Source: Acanthaster planci (lineage: Eukaryota; Echinodermata; Asteroidea; Valvatida; Acanthasteridae). Taken from it: 64,000 nucleotides of DNA. The notes under the pieces are model-generated. The model saw only the letters and a program-made list of their open reading frames with translations, had not been told where the DNA came from and did no database searches. How positions within the stretch are numbered: position 1 is the stretch's first letter; every line of letters starts with the position of its first letter. The translations under genes were made by a program, and so were the position numbers. Shown here piece by piece: positions 1-13,200 of the stretch. Location of the stretch: assembly GCF_001949145.1 (NCBI RefSeq), contig NW_019091357.1, positions 3,868,473 through 3,932,472 of the forward strand, written 5' to 3'.

Positions 1-156
1 CTTCCTTAGCCAGAGTTCTCAACGATTAATTCTATTCTAACTTCTTTCAGGTGAGTTTGTGTTAGTTAATTCGGCCGTAAGCCGTTCGTTGCGTAAAGTG
101 GCATTGCCATCAGTCCTGTTATACCCAACTATGGCATCTGTTTTTGTTTGCATTAG

Positions 157-3100
157 TTAATCCCTTACTTCATAATAGAGCTGTTTGGGCGGATCCCCGG
201 CCTTCCAGGATTCTTCACCTCGGCTGTGTTCAGCGCCGCACTCAGGTGAGTTGACGCTATTAGACAGCAATGATCTATTTAAAAAACAAAATAAAACAAA
301 AAAAAACCAATAGGCTATTGGCCTTGAGCACTCTACGACCAATAGTAGTGTGAGGGGATTTTTGTTCAGTGGTGAGCTGAGTGGTTACGACTGGTTCCCT
401 ATGTGGGATTGCGATGGAGGGAACGGGTACCGGCGCGTAGCTTCAGTCCTTTGCACAGCCTCAACATAGCCGAGGGATGACATTGAGGGGGTTCAGTAGA
501 CATCTGTCCCACTCAGTTTAACAAGATCTGCAAGTTGAATTGATTCGTTTAAAAGTACCCTAATTACATTGGAGGATGCTATCGATTCTATGACAGTACG
601 GTTTCCTCTGGACTGAACGCTCTCGCCGCTGTGACAGCTGAGGATCTGGTCAAACCGTGTTTGCCCCGCATTAGTCAGGAGCGATACACACTTGTCACCA
701 AAGGCATCGGTGAGTACCAGTTCAGTACATTAATATATACTTTCTTGAAGACAGGTGCACGCAGCTGCAGGTTGTTAGCATAGTCCTCTTTGGAAGGAAA
801 CTAATTATTTTCAATAAAATATTTGACATTTCTTACACTTTTGTATGAGGAGTTGCACACTGTACTTGAAGGAATTGTGGCACAAGGGAATTGCAAAATA
901 ATCATTAAAGGGTGCGGAAATAGTACAAGGACACACCCGTCTGCTTTGCGACTCGAGCCTGCTTCGATTCGATGTCTGTACGTGTTCTCTATTGGAGCTA
1001 TTGTGAAACAGTATGCGGCTTCTTTTCAGCATTTGGATTCGGCCTGCTCTGCATCCTTCTCGCCTACGTCATCTCGTTGCTCAATCAGGGCGTTTTACAG
1101 GTGAGTGCCGGTTTCTTGTCTAAACAGATACGGATTGAGATCAAGTCTGGAAGACGACTCATTCGGGTATATGTTTGTCTCTACGGCTTGAATATTTTAC
1201 CCAAGGCGGTTAGATATAAATGTAATCAACGTATGAAGCCCAACCACCTGGGTTTTGTATGTATTGCGCATGTCCAATGTAATATTAGGCTCGCGTTGCA
1301 GCCGTTCATCGGTATTACAAATATATCAAAAGTAAAAACACCAACAACTCGTGTGAAATGCGGTAGTCCAGCGGTTACAGTATAATGGTTTGTGATCTGT
1401 GGGGTATGGGTTCGAATTTGTGGACGAAGAGGATTTTTTTACAGGAAAATAAAGCCCGAATGTTGTATAGGAACCTCATTTCACACGTGAAGTGTTTATG
1501 GTTGAGCTCCATACATGGTTGCCAACGGTGGCTTGGCTTCATTCGTGTGGTTGCATACATAGCCCAAGGCGCCGGTTCAGAATGACGGGGCTCAGCACGG
1601 CCTGTAATAAAAGATGGCGAACAATGAAATGAATAGGGATGGAGGGATTGTGATCAATGTAAGGGTTGAGGAGCACAAAAGGTCCACCAGGAAGTGCCGT
1701 AAATGGTTATCTCTGTTGATGTCCGTTTTGCCTCGTGAGTGGCAATGGTGATCATTGATTCCATTTGATGAGATTTCAATCGGTATCAGCTACACCCAGC
1801 AGACTATCGACGTTTAGCCACATTCTTACAACGACATTGCTTTTCAAACAACATCGATGAGCATCCTATATTTCAAGTTCAAAAGGAATGAAATCCATCC
1901 ACTGTATTTATATATTGACCCTAGCTGACACTGAGCATTTTTGGTATGACTGGAGGTCCGTTGTTGGGATTGTATTGTCTTGGATTATTCTTCCCCTGGA
2001 CAAACTCAAAGGTAGGAATATTCTGGGCGACATCATTCTCACAGTGTTACATTTCTTGCCTAAATTACAGCCGCATGTTGCTAGCATAGCTTCAGCTATT
2101 ATTTTCATCGCCCACCGCGATCACCTCGGCAGAGCAAATCCACTCTATTAATTTAGGGGCCTATTTGTTTCACACGGATATGGATCTCGATCAGTGATCC
2201 CAGAGGTGGTTCGCGCTTTCGATTTAAGCAGGCTTTGTCAGTGAACCAACGTCAGATCGCTGATCGCAATCCTGTTCCGCATAAGAACAAACAGTCCCCT
2301 TATTAGTTTCATCAGTTTCAGCCATGTTTCCATCGTCACCCTAGCTAGGATGAGCTCCCCTGTCGTCTCTTCTAGTGAAATCAACATCGTCACCCTTGTC
2401 AAATTAGCTTCATTATTGCCCCCCCCCCTTTTTTTTGGGCTCTTCCTCGTCCAATATAACAGTTTATCTCCAACCGATCTCGGAATTAGTTCCTCATTAT
2501 ATGAGTCATCTTTGAGTTTAGAACCAATTCGACTTTCGCCCTTGACAGCTTCTGGTCCGTCGCCTTGATTACGGTCAAGGTGAGATGGCTACAGTCGTGT
2601 ACACGACATTTATATATCATTATGGACCTCGAGCTTGACCGAGAGATGGCGCCATATTCTTAGCAACAGAGACTCTTTTGGTCGGAACGGAACTTCACTG
2701 GTTCACAAACGACTAGAAAATGTACGCGTCATAGTCGCATCGCTACCATTAAATTGAACACTCCTGACCAATGTGGCTCTTTTCAGCCGATTACGGGGTG
2801 CTTCCGCTTGAGGCAAATTGTTTTATCTTATGGTTGATATCGTTATTGTCGTATTCATCCTCCTTGCCACTAATTCTCGCTTTGATATCGCTCAGTATTC
2901 CCCTATCACCATTACACGAAAAAAAAACCCAGAAAATGCATGTTCTTGCGTTTGGATCTGTGCAAACAACCCCAATCCACTGCTTGGTTTTTCGAAGGGC
3001 GCGATGGCGGGACTGCTGGGAGGCCTGGCTGTAGCCTGTTGGGTGGGAATTGGCGCCTTCATTTACCCGCCAAGTACCTACAGACCTCCGCTAACCATCG

Positions 3101-4638
3101 AAGGTTGCAACCTGACCACATCCATCACGACACCCAGCCCACTTCTGATGACAACGACAACAACTCTTGCACCAGAAACGTAAGTGGAACTTTGAAAAAT
3201 CAGTCCAAAGTTTTATTCATTGTAACAAACTAATAAGTGTTGCTTACATTTCTTTTGCCCACGTTTCCATTTTAACTAATTAAATAAAAAATTCCTGAAG
3301 TTGGAACAAGAGTTTCGTGCCAAGTGTTTGTTTTTGTTGTGTTGTTTTTTTTTAATCGTAATGATCCAAGGCTTCAAATTTTGTTTGGTTTCCTTTTTTT
3401 TACTTTGATTAGCTCACCAATCATTGAATTATACTCACTCTCGTACGCCTGGTACTCATGCGCCTTCTGGCTGGTGACCATCGTCGTTGGTCTGTTAGTC
3501 AGCTTCCTGACGGGTAGGGTGCCTGCTTTCCTCCCATGTTTTCAATATCTCAACTACTGTATTTTAGCTCAAAGCTTGTGAAGGGGGACATTTCGATATG
3601 ATAGGAGCTCAGTGCCGAAAAGCACCATCATAAGTGACCATGAGAGAGTGTGGGCCGAAGCCTGAAAGCCACTGGTACTGTGCGACCGGCAAGCACGCAA
3701 GAACTTCCAGTGTCCATCAGACTGCTGAAACTGCTTTCCGTACATTGGAACTAAATGGCGTCACTTCCTTTAAAGAGACTTGTAACCCATGCATCCTTTC
3801 ATTTATAAACTAGCCATCGTAAAAGGAAAACAGGACACGCAGATTGATGTGCATCATATGCATATTATGCCCAGGCCGCATAAAATACGAACTGTACACT
3901 TTCTGAGCGTAATATGCATATGACTCACGCCATTCTGCGTCTTCCCCTTTTCGGTCTACCGCTACCAACGCCCAATTATAAAGGCTCCAAAACAAGTTCC
4001 AAAATGGAAAACTCGGAACTTTCTTTATAGAATCCATATATCTTCCCGTCACCCTCTGTGTGCGCCTAACACCAATGTCACGATTTCTGCTAGACTTGTG
4101 AAACTGCTTCCGGTACGACGCCATTTATCTTTCTGAAACTCCTAAACCGCACACGCCCACCATCTACTGGCTGTCCGCATCTGAAGCTTAATTATAAAGC
4201 CTCAAAAATAAAAACCTTGAACTTACTTTATAAAATTACGATTTTTCCCGTAATCAAGGTGCCACCAAGAGGCAAGACATCGACCCTGTCCTTCGGTCTC
4301 ATTGCGTGGACGGTCTGTACTGCTGCCTCCCGGAAGTGATTAAGAAGCCACTACGATGCGGGGACGAAAAACCGGTAAGATGTAGGCTTTAGAGGGCGTT
4401 GTGAGTCAGAGAGAAAAAGATGTCGTCGATTTTAAGAAATGTATCACTCTTTTTCTTCCAGGATTACACCAAGAAAGACGAAGAGGCGGAGATGGTAGAG
4501 GTGAAGGAGGTCAAACCAGACTTGAGCGATAATGCAGACGATAGTGATGATGTTGACTCGGCAACAGTTGCCACGGAGCAACCAAGCAGCACTGAAAAGG
4601 AAAATAGCCTGGAAAACAATGGTTTTACAGCTCTGTAA
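157..4638 (+). CDS. SLC5A8-like: Gene A: SMCT-type sodium/monocarboxylate symporter, 3' half (5' end outside window)
   Basis: Eight coding exons were assembled from open frames with GT/AG borders: 157-245, 597-709, 1030-1100, 1925-2011, 2998-3179, 3413-3513, 4259-4374, 4462-4638 (TAA). They correspond to exons 8-15 of the neighbouring complete gene B, with identical phases, and give 311 residues. Visible family features are the TM8 motif [14 protein letters not shown] across the exon 8/9 junction, [10 protein letters not shown] in exon 11, [11 protein letters not shown] followed by a Thr-rich loop with an NLT glycosylation sequon in exon 12, and a Cys-rich segment ([14 protein letters not shown]) in exon 14. 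The acidic cytoplasmic tail ends FTAL, a class-I PDZ ligand pattern. Exons 1-7 must lie left of the window; bases 1-156 look intronic. Known family role: Na+-coupled uptake of monocarboxylates at the plasma membrane. The exact SLC5 subtype (A8, A12, or less likely A6/A5) cannot be fixed from the sequence alone. No disruption is seen in this half. Confidence 0.88.
1358..1440 (+). repeat. tRNA-like Pol III promoter remnant (possible SINE head) in gene A intron 10
   Basis: An A-box-like TAGTCCAGCGG (1364-1374) is followed about 35 bases later by a B-box-like GGTTCGAATTT (1409-1419) and then by seven Ts (1434-1440). Spacing and order are those of an internal Pol III promoter with terminator. The T stem and acceptor stem do not pair, so this is not a working tRNA. 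A decayed tRNA-derived SINE or tRNA pseudogene is the best reading. Confidence 0.3.
2155..2300. mobile_element. MITE (hAT-like) in gene A intron 11
   Basis: The ends form imperfect inverted repeats: the left end begins AGGGGCCTATTTGTTTCACA, and the right end read on the other strand begins AGGGGACTGTTTGTTCTTAT. The element is flanked by TATTAATTT on the left and TATTAGTTT on the right, a near-perfect target duplication (8-9 bases, one mismatch). It is 146 bases long and non-coding. A related foldback copy is at about 47841-47982. Confidence 0.6.
2627..2800. repeat. Dispersed intronic repeat, copy 1
   Basis: This stretch begins CCTCGAGCTTGACCGAGAGA and contains GGTCGGAAC, a CAGTCGCAT-like block and GGCTCTTTTCA. 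It has diverged copies in gene B introns at about 10332-10500 and 12202-12360. No coding potential and no clear termini were found. It may be an old transposon or shared intron sequence from before the A/B duplication, but two copies within gene B favour a mobile repeat. Confidence 0.45.
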
Positions 4639-7257
4639 CTATGGTGACGATGTTGATGATGAACCATGGTGCACATACCTCCCTCCTCGCAGAAAACTAT
4701 GCATTCGTTTTGAATATTTATTAATATGCCTAATATGATCAAGGCCAATCAGCAAAAAAAATCGTTATTAGAAAAAACAATATTAATTATTTTATCAAGT
4801 AGACTAAAGAAAGTAACAAAAATTACAGGTTGTATGGGTGGCATTTAAGGCACATACGCACAAACTAGCTTAATTATTGAGTCAAAGCGATTTCAAATTA
4901 ATGCACGTATCACCCGTGAATGTCTAATGATATGCCCAAGAAACTTAAGTGGGTAGGATATTTATTGGGATGTGTTTAATTTCATCATACCCAAAGAGGA
5001 TTTAAGGCATTTGAACTCTTCCTTTCCACCAAACCGGGATCTGCTTTTAATTTGTTAGCTTCTTAGCCAGCATGTATTGTTCTATAGCTTAATTAGTAAA
5101 CAGTTTGTCACGCTCAATTTTACAGTTTCCAGTGTTTCAACTTTCTGTATATTACAAGTATTTCTATAGATCTGTAACAGCGTTCTTCTTTGAGAAATAA
5201 AAAGTGTCAGGCATTCTTTAAAAAAATCAAAATTATATTAGAATGGTTTGTAGACAGTTGTTTAAATGAAGTGTCACAAACCTTATCATCTGGTCCACTT
5301 GGATACATATTGCCACTGGTCTTGTGAAAGGACTTGTGACGGAACGCGCATCAGGCTCGACTACAGCATGCAAAATTTCAACAGCCAAATAACCTTGAGG
5401 AAGTTGGCATGGTTGGCAGACCACTGTCACGTTGCCTGCTACTCCAATTTTGAAAAAATTTCACCACTGTCAGATGTTAAGTCAATAATGTATGTACATT
5501 TAACAATTTTAACAAGGGCCAGATTTTCATTTTAAGGTTTGTTATTCAGTGTTTGAGAGCTACCTGAATTTTTTTTAACGCTAAGTGAATTGTTCCCTTT
5601 TTTTACTCACGGCTGTGTAACTTTGCCAGCAACTGGTAGTACAAAAATACCAATATAATGTACAGAAAGAGGAGACGAAAATTTGCCCTCTTCAAAGTGG
5701 ATCCAGGAATTTTCCGGGGGGGGGTCAGGCCCGTCAGCATTTTTATGTCCGAACATTGCAGACAGGCGGACCCAAAGGTAATGCAACCCGACAATTTCCT
5801 GGCCCACCATGACCCCTCTGTGTTCGAGCTACTTGGCAGCAGCTTAAACGCACGCTGTAGTTTGCTATTGTGATTCAGCCACTTCTAACAGGGGTATGTG
5901 CATTGTCAAGCAATGGCCAAGTACGTCGGACACGGTCATAACAACAGACACGCCCCGTGTGTCACTCAGTGCAAAGGAAACAAGATGACTTTTGCCCATA
6001 ACGTGTTTGGGCTCACAGTTGTACAACCACCAGCTGATTTACATAGGGACTGTGGAAACACAAGTTGGCGCCATCAGTATATTTATGTCTGTGAAAGCTC
6101 TCCACAAGTGACTCTTCACAGGCCAGTGTTTTGATATCTCATGGAGAAAAGATACCAAACTGAATGGGTTATTTTAGTCCTGCCTTATTGGCGTTTTTAT
6201 AGGTTTTATGTTGGGAGGCAAAATCTGGATTTTTTCTGAAAAGAACGTTCAAATTGTTTCATCCATAGCAGAATTATTCCCTCTTCAAAAAGAAGATAGT
6301 CTGTACTTTTCAAAGTGTTTACTCTTCAAGATTAATACCTAGTCTGCCAAATCATTTCATTCGGATCAAGCAGGCCCCGTCTAAGCCAAAGTGATCTGAA
6401 ATGAAATGGGTCACCCGACGATAATGTCATGTGTTACTCCGTTGTCATTTCCTAAACATTAAGAGGACAAATTCAGTCCAGAAGGTTAAAACCTGAAATT
6501 AACTGCATCAAAGTACCTGTGATAAATGCCATTGTTGCGTTGCACCGCGTTTGAGAGTGGATAAACAGGTTGCTGATAAAGTCCTCTTAGGCTGAAAGGC
6601 GAACCCCAAACTTTTTCATCGGGAGTTCAGAGCATGAATATTTTTGGTTGCATCAGCCCCTCTCGATGCCAGGGCAGGCGTACGCTAGCACGACCTTTAT
6701 CATATACCACTGATAATCTTTTTAGGCCGGTGGAGTACAATGCCTTTGCCTGAGCAGATAAGCCAAACCTGGACGTATAGTCGTTCTGTCCGTTTGGAAC
6801 TAATTAAGTATTACCACTGCGCAGGCTCGGGGCGCTGAAATGCTTTTTTAAGCGTTGATGTAGAATGTTTACTTTAGATTGTTTATACCATGGAATTCCG
6901 TTTTGTATACCAAGGCCCTTACCATTCACTGAGAACAAACGAAACAAGGGATGATCTGAAAGAAATCACTTGGTAGTGTTTTGGAACAAAAGCATATTTT
7001 CCAAACGAGTGACTGAGTACCACAAATATCTACCGCTATGATTATTCATAAATGCTAATTACTATACATACTGCTACTGCTTTTCGGATGCCCGATCAAA
7101 GTTCTTCGACGACATCTCTGCAACGCCCTGCAAGATGAATTGAAAAAAATTAGGGCAAGTATTGGGACAAGATCACAAACTGCTCTGGTTATCTCCAGCA
7201 CGGACTTACAGATGAGTAGACCCTTAGCCGCAGTAAGCCACTTGCAGTATCGCCATC
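4639..7257. other. 3' UTR of gene A and spacer to gene B
   Basis: The first 560 bases after the gene A stop are AT-rich and end at an AATAAA signal. The remainder (about 5220-7257) holds only short ORFs without recognisable domains. Gene B's promoter and 5' UTR must lie in its right part, but no TATA box or first non-coding exon can be named with confidence. Confidence 0.6.
5196..5201 (+). promoter_or_regulatory. AATAAA polyadenylation signal of gene A
   Basis: A canonical AATAAA hexamer lies 558 bases after the gene A stop codon. It is followed within 30 bases by a T-rich stretch (GCATTCTTTA), as expected near a cleavage site. It is the first canonical hexamer seen on this strand after the stop. 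Confidence 0.5.
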
Positions 7258-10200
7258 ATGGCCGGGCCTGAAGATGCTGCCAATTTCGGCGTCTGGGACT
7301 ACGTGGTGTTTGGCTGCATGCTGCTCATCTCGTTGGGCATCGGTTTCTTCTACGGCTGCACCGGCGGCAAGCAGCAGACCGCGGCCGAGTTCCTCCTGGC
7401 CGACCGCAACATGAACCCCATCCCCGTAGCCATGTCGCTGGTGGCTAGCTTCATCTCAGCCATCACGGTGCTGGGCACGCCGGCCGAAGTCTACATTTTC
7501 GGTAGCATGTTCTGGTTGTTTTGCTTCTCCTACCCAGTGGTCGGTTTAGCAGTGTCTCGCCTGTTCATCCCAGTGTTTTTTAGGCTGAACGTGACAAGTG
7601 CAAATGAGGTAAGGCGTAACGTCGTCTCAAAACAAGTCACATTCGGCCATTTTTTTTTCCATTGCCCTTTTCACCCAGAATTTCAAAATGTCACCTACAA
7701 CAAAGAACTGCCTGCTCGAAATGCTTTCATGTGTTTTATTTTCAACGAGAGCTTGGGAGGGACAAAGATATGAAGCCAAGAAAATGTGAACGTTGTTTTT
7801 CTTCCCCCACTCTTTTCCATGTTTTGTGTAGAACTATACCATCAAGGTCTATCTCGTTTATTTCTCGTCTCGTACACCTTTGTCGATGTCATGTTTTCGT
7901 TGGTCATCGACGCCATGGTTCCATGTGCGATGTTACAAATTGGCATGCACAGTGGTATCGTTAAAAACAGCAAGAGAGAAATAGTGAAGACACCCCTTGA
8001 ATTGTTTCTCTCCGTTTCAGTACCTCGAGTTACGCTTCAACAAAGCGGTTCGCGTTTCTGCCACGATCACATTTTTCCTGAATATGGTAAGTTTTCTTTG
8101 TTTTTTTCGCTTTTTAAGAGTTCCCTTCAAAATTCGTGTACCACAATGACCGTTTCAGGCAATTACTTATCGAAATGTCTTTTATGGGCATCAAGGATGT
8201 TGGTTAACTCTTGAACAACAAGACAGCATTCATACTTTCCATGAAATGTCATTTTGATGATGAACTTAATATCTTTTCCTCTCTCTCTCTCTCTTTAAAG
8301 GTTTTCTACATGGGGTTAGTTATCTATGCTCCAGCCTTGGCATTCAATGCAGGTTTGTATGTATTGTTCAGGCCCGCCTGTTATACAGGATAAGGCAATT
8401 TTTTTTCCCTTTCGCAGATATCTTTTTTAAAAATATGCCAAGTCATCTCATGCAACGCTTGGTCATATTTATAGAATAAGCGTGTTGAGTGTCATTCTTT
8501 CGGTGGATGGAACTTATTTCAACGACAAAAGGGTTGCATTTCTAGAATTCCTCCTTTTTCATTTTGGAAAAGATGAAAATATAGATTAACACTTAAATTA
8601 AAAAACTCTCACTTGCTTCATTTCTGCCAGTTACTGACGTGAGCCTGTGGGGGTCTGTTCTAGCAACGGGACTCGTCTGTACCCTCTACACGACAGTTGT
8701 AAGTAAAGACTTGTCGTACACATCATTGTCTGCTGACCAACTGTTCAGAGATTTTCACTTGAAAGTCCGACTGCTGTCTTTGCCGCGCATCGTGACCAAA
8801 TAATCGACGAGTTTGAGTTAACTATAGGACAAACTGTTTCATGCTACAAACCGTCGACGTTATGTTACCACCTTGAGTTAGGTAGCAGTGGTTCGATGGC
8901 GACAAGTGCACATGATCACTGTACACTACCCATTGTCAAGACAACCATCCATGGCCTCTCCCAGAGTGCGATCCCTGGCCAAGCTTCGCACACCTACTTC
9001 ACTTGCAAGCACAGGCATACAAGTGTCAAGAAAGGTCACTCTGTCATTTTGGCAACATACAGGGTGGGATGAAGGCTGTGCTGTGGACCGACGTGTTTCA
9101 GACGTGCGTGATGTTTGGGGGATTCATAGCTGTCATCATTGAGGGAACCATGCGGCTGGGCGGACTCGGCAACGTCTGGCGAATTGCAGAGGAAGGGGGC
9201 CGCATCGACTTCTGGAAGTAAGTCTAACCATCAGACAAATCTCGAAGAGAGAAGTTGCTATAGTAAAAGATACACAAGCAAGGATATTGTATGGCACTCT
9301 GAATATGATATATCTTGGACTAAAATGCTTATTGACGACGATAGAGGATACTTTTCTGCGAAGTAACAATGTTACATCAACAATTTTTTTTTCTTCCTTC
9401 TAAATGTCTTATGCTCATAGTTTTTTTTTTTACTATTTAACCCTAACCTCAAGTGGCCTCTTGTGTTGGGCGACTTCCATTAAAAAATGTCATAATGAGG
9501 GTTTTCAAATACTTGACTCCGTGCAGGTCTCGTGCTTCGCCCAATCGTTAACCCCCTGACTTTGAAGTGTTCGGCTCAATAACGATTTCCACATGATGCT
9601 GACAAAACCATAGCACTACGTGCAAGAGGGCAATCTACTTGAAATATCTCTATCAAATTTGTTTATTATAGTAGGTAGACGACAAGTTCGAGTATTTAGA
9701 AAAACCACCTTCGTTGACACACCGCGTCTGCGAAGCTTAGTGCGCATGCCTGGTTTTCACCTGAATGCGCGCAAAAACTACAGCGTCGCCCCATGAAGAC
9801 AGTGGCGAGAACTACTTGTTTCCATCGTATGTCACCGTTGAGGGAAGTATTTGCATAGAGAATGCGAATCTACCTACAAGTTACCTCGTGTATATATACA
9901 ATCACTTGCTCGGCTTCGTCTAATCATTCACTTCTCTTGTCTTTCTCAGTTTCAGCTTCGACCCAACCATTCGCCACACGTTCTGGTCCATTGTTATCGG
10001 GGGAAGCTTCACATGGTCGACTAGTTACGGCGTAAATCAAGCCCAGGTGCAGCGCTATATCACGACGGGAAGCGTCAAAAGAGCCTGGGTGTAAGTGTCT
10101 ACATTCTCAGAGTTTTTAAATCCACTGGGATGACATTCAGTCACATTGTCAGTGCAGAATACACCTGCCATGTCAAGTCCATTTTCATGCGATCTCGTTT

Positions 10201-13200
10201 ACAGTCAGCATTAAACGATTTGCATCAAACGGCTGTTTTAATGGGGCGAAATTTAAACCACAAAATCAACAAGCAATACATTCCTTACCTGAAGTCTCAA
10301 CTGCACAAATTGATGCTGACGTGAGTATGGGCCTCGAGCTAGACCAAGAGAGGGCGCTTTTTATTAGCAATAAAGGCTCCTTTGGTCGGAACTGAACTCG
10401 CTGATTCACGAACAACTAGGAAAGGCACCCGTCACAGTCGCATCCCTACCAACAAATTGAATACCCCCGAATGCGGCTCTTACCATACAGACGGATTACT
10501 TTACTGCGCGTTCGATTACCTTCCCTCAAGCTCATTTGGATCTATTAAAGTAACTCGGTCAGTTCTGAAATCAGGAGCACTTCAGGAAGAATTCAGATTA
10601 TTTCATTCGTGGATCATTTCCAAGCTCTCAGGTAGCTTGTGCACTCCTCAGAGTACAAAACCAAATCCCAGACCAAGATAAATTATGATTCGACCAAGTT
10701 CGTTAGTAACCTTGTAGATGCCACGTCAGTTGGACGTCATTTGACCAAACCTGACGCAAGCCTGCAGCCTATCATTCCCTTCATATGTTACAAGTGCATC
10801 CTTTTGGTTTGGAAGGCGATACAAGACCATTCTGGAATTTGGTTAAAGTTAGAAAGAAAGGAAGATGAGTTAACTCAACAAAACCTAATATTGGAGTCTG
10901 TGTTCCTCTTTAAACAAAACAGGTTGTTAGGTGAAGAAAAACAGAAACCATTCAGTGAATTCCAAAGAAATGCACTGCGTGCGAAAAAAGTATTCGAATA
11001 TTCTTTCGTCCTGCTTCCACTAATCGCAACAATGTATGTGTGGATGACGACAAACCGACAGTGAGGTTTCTCTCTCAAACACTCTTATGGACAAACCCTT
11101 GGAGAAGTGACTACGGAAAGTGTTATACAGACTTCAATGGCAGACCTAGTTGTGTGCCAACCAGCTCACTGTACGTTTTTACACATCACCTAAATGAAAG
11201 GCAGATGAAAGGCAACAGCGCCAGTCTAAATATACAAGTGTGACAGTCACAGTTTGAGCCTCTGAACAAAAGATGTTGGTTGCAGAGACTTCTGTAGACT
11301 TTCCCACATGCACACAAGCTTCCTGATCTCTGAAAAATAGCTTTAAAGGCATTTGGAGGTTAGGGCTATGTGTCACAAAATAAACAGGAACAATGGGGGA
11401 AATCTTTACCAAGAATGTACCTCGAAAGAGCGTTACCAATTCGAAAAAACGAATCTTATCTCCAAGACTTGGTTTTCCTGCCTACATGTCTACGAAGGCA
11501 TGTCTACACTACCTACATAGCTTTGAAACGCTAACCTGTGTGAGACAGCAGTGTCCCATGCACCAAGGGAAGAATGTTTAGCAAAGAGGTATATCGTCCA
11601 TCAATCGTCGGTGTCCATAACCCGGTTCTGATTTTTCTATTTGTTTGCAGCGCTTTAGGCTTGGCGGGTGCGGGAATGGTCATTGTCGGTTCGGTTTCCT
11701 GTCTCTCCGGACTTGTCATGTATTCTTTTTACGCGGACAGGCAGTGCGATCCTCTTACCAGCGGAAAAATCTCACAAACAGACCAGGTGAGAATTTTACA
11801 GTGCTTTAACCAGTGATGTAAATTTGTGCCAGAAAAGTTTGGGGGATGGGGGATGAAAATTGGGGGGGGGGGTGACTTGCCTGGCCACGGCAATTAGAAA
11901 AGCGGGTGTGGTTGGAGAGATGCTGACAACATAAGACACCAGGGGGTGATATTTATGATATAGATGTACAAGTGTAATGTGTATCTTATAGCAGAACGGT
12001 ATATACCGCCTTTTTCCATCGTGCCGTGGTTTCCAGAATAACACATTGGCTCGCTGTGAGCAATTATTTTCATACCTGACTTTATTTGCACCAGTTAATT
12101 CCTTACTTCATGATGGACCTGTTTGGGCGCATCCCCGGCCTTCCAGGATTCTTCACTTCGGCCGTCTTTAGCGCCGCACTGAGGTGAGTTATAAACCGAG
12201 CCCCGAGCTAGAGCAAGAGAGTGCACAGTGTTCCTAGCAACACACGCTCGTTCCTAGCAACACACGCTCGACGAGGAAATGCACGCGCTACAGTTGCGTC
12301 GCAACCAACAAAATGACCACTCTCCACAAACATGGCTCTTTTCAACCGATGGGGGGGTACTTCTGCTCAAGACAGATAGGGGAGCATTGATCTGTATGAG
12401 AAAACGACTCCCTGGGCTTAAAAAGTGAATACACTATCATACATTCTAAGACCAGTATTGGTTGTCAAATGTTTTGAAGGATGTGAAGTGTTTGCGAGAG
12501 GTCCCCCGCGCAGTTCGATGGGAGTGGGTATGGAAACCAGCACTGATAAGCTAAATCGTTCGCATCAGATCGGCATGAATGAGGATGGGTATTTAACTTC
12601 GTTGTTACCCATAAACAAAATACTTTCCACTTTGTAAAGATTGTCCAGCACCCGCTACTTTGGTTTGACCCCAGCGGCTTATCAATATACAAGTCGAAAT
12701 TGCCAACCAGATGTGTTTTCCGCTCAGTTCAACAAGATATTCATGTTCAGCTGAATTCTTTAGATACATTTTTATCAAAAATAACGTTCCTTTTATTGTA
12801 GTACTGTTTCTTCTGGACTAAACGCTCTCGCCGCGGTGACGGCTGAGGATCTGGTCAAGCCATGTTTTCCCCACATCAGTGAGGAGCGGTACGCGCTGGC
12901 AACCAAGGGCATCGGTGAGTACCAGATCATCCAATGCATTGTACACAACTGTACACTACCTAGAAGGCAGCTGCACTCGGTTGGAGACAGTTGATAATGG
13001 ACGTTTGAGTGGTAAACGGGCATTCTCTGCAATTAGTGGTCATTTCTCAAGGTATTCCAAGGACATTAAAACTCCTATTCAATTCAATTTATTTCCATAT
13101 GTCATCCACATGTATCTATTTGTGTATAACTCTGCGTTGTTTTTCAGCATTTGGATTCGGCCTACTGTGCGTGCTGCTCGCATACATAACCTCGTTGCTC

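Noticed and set aside
1-156. Possible gene A exon 7 ending CTTTCAG|GTGAGT near position 50
   Set aside because: The frame before that donor-like site contains a stop and does not resemble the exon 7 protein (YSxYADxxCDP); it is probably intron 7.
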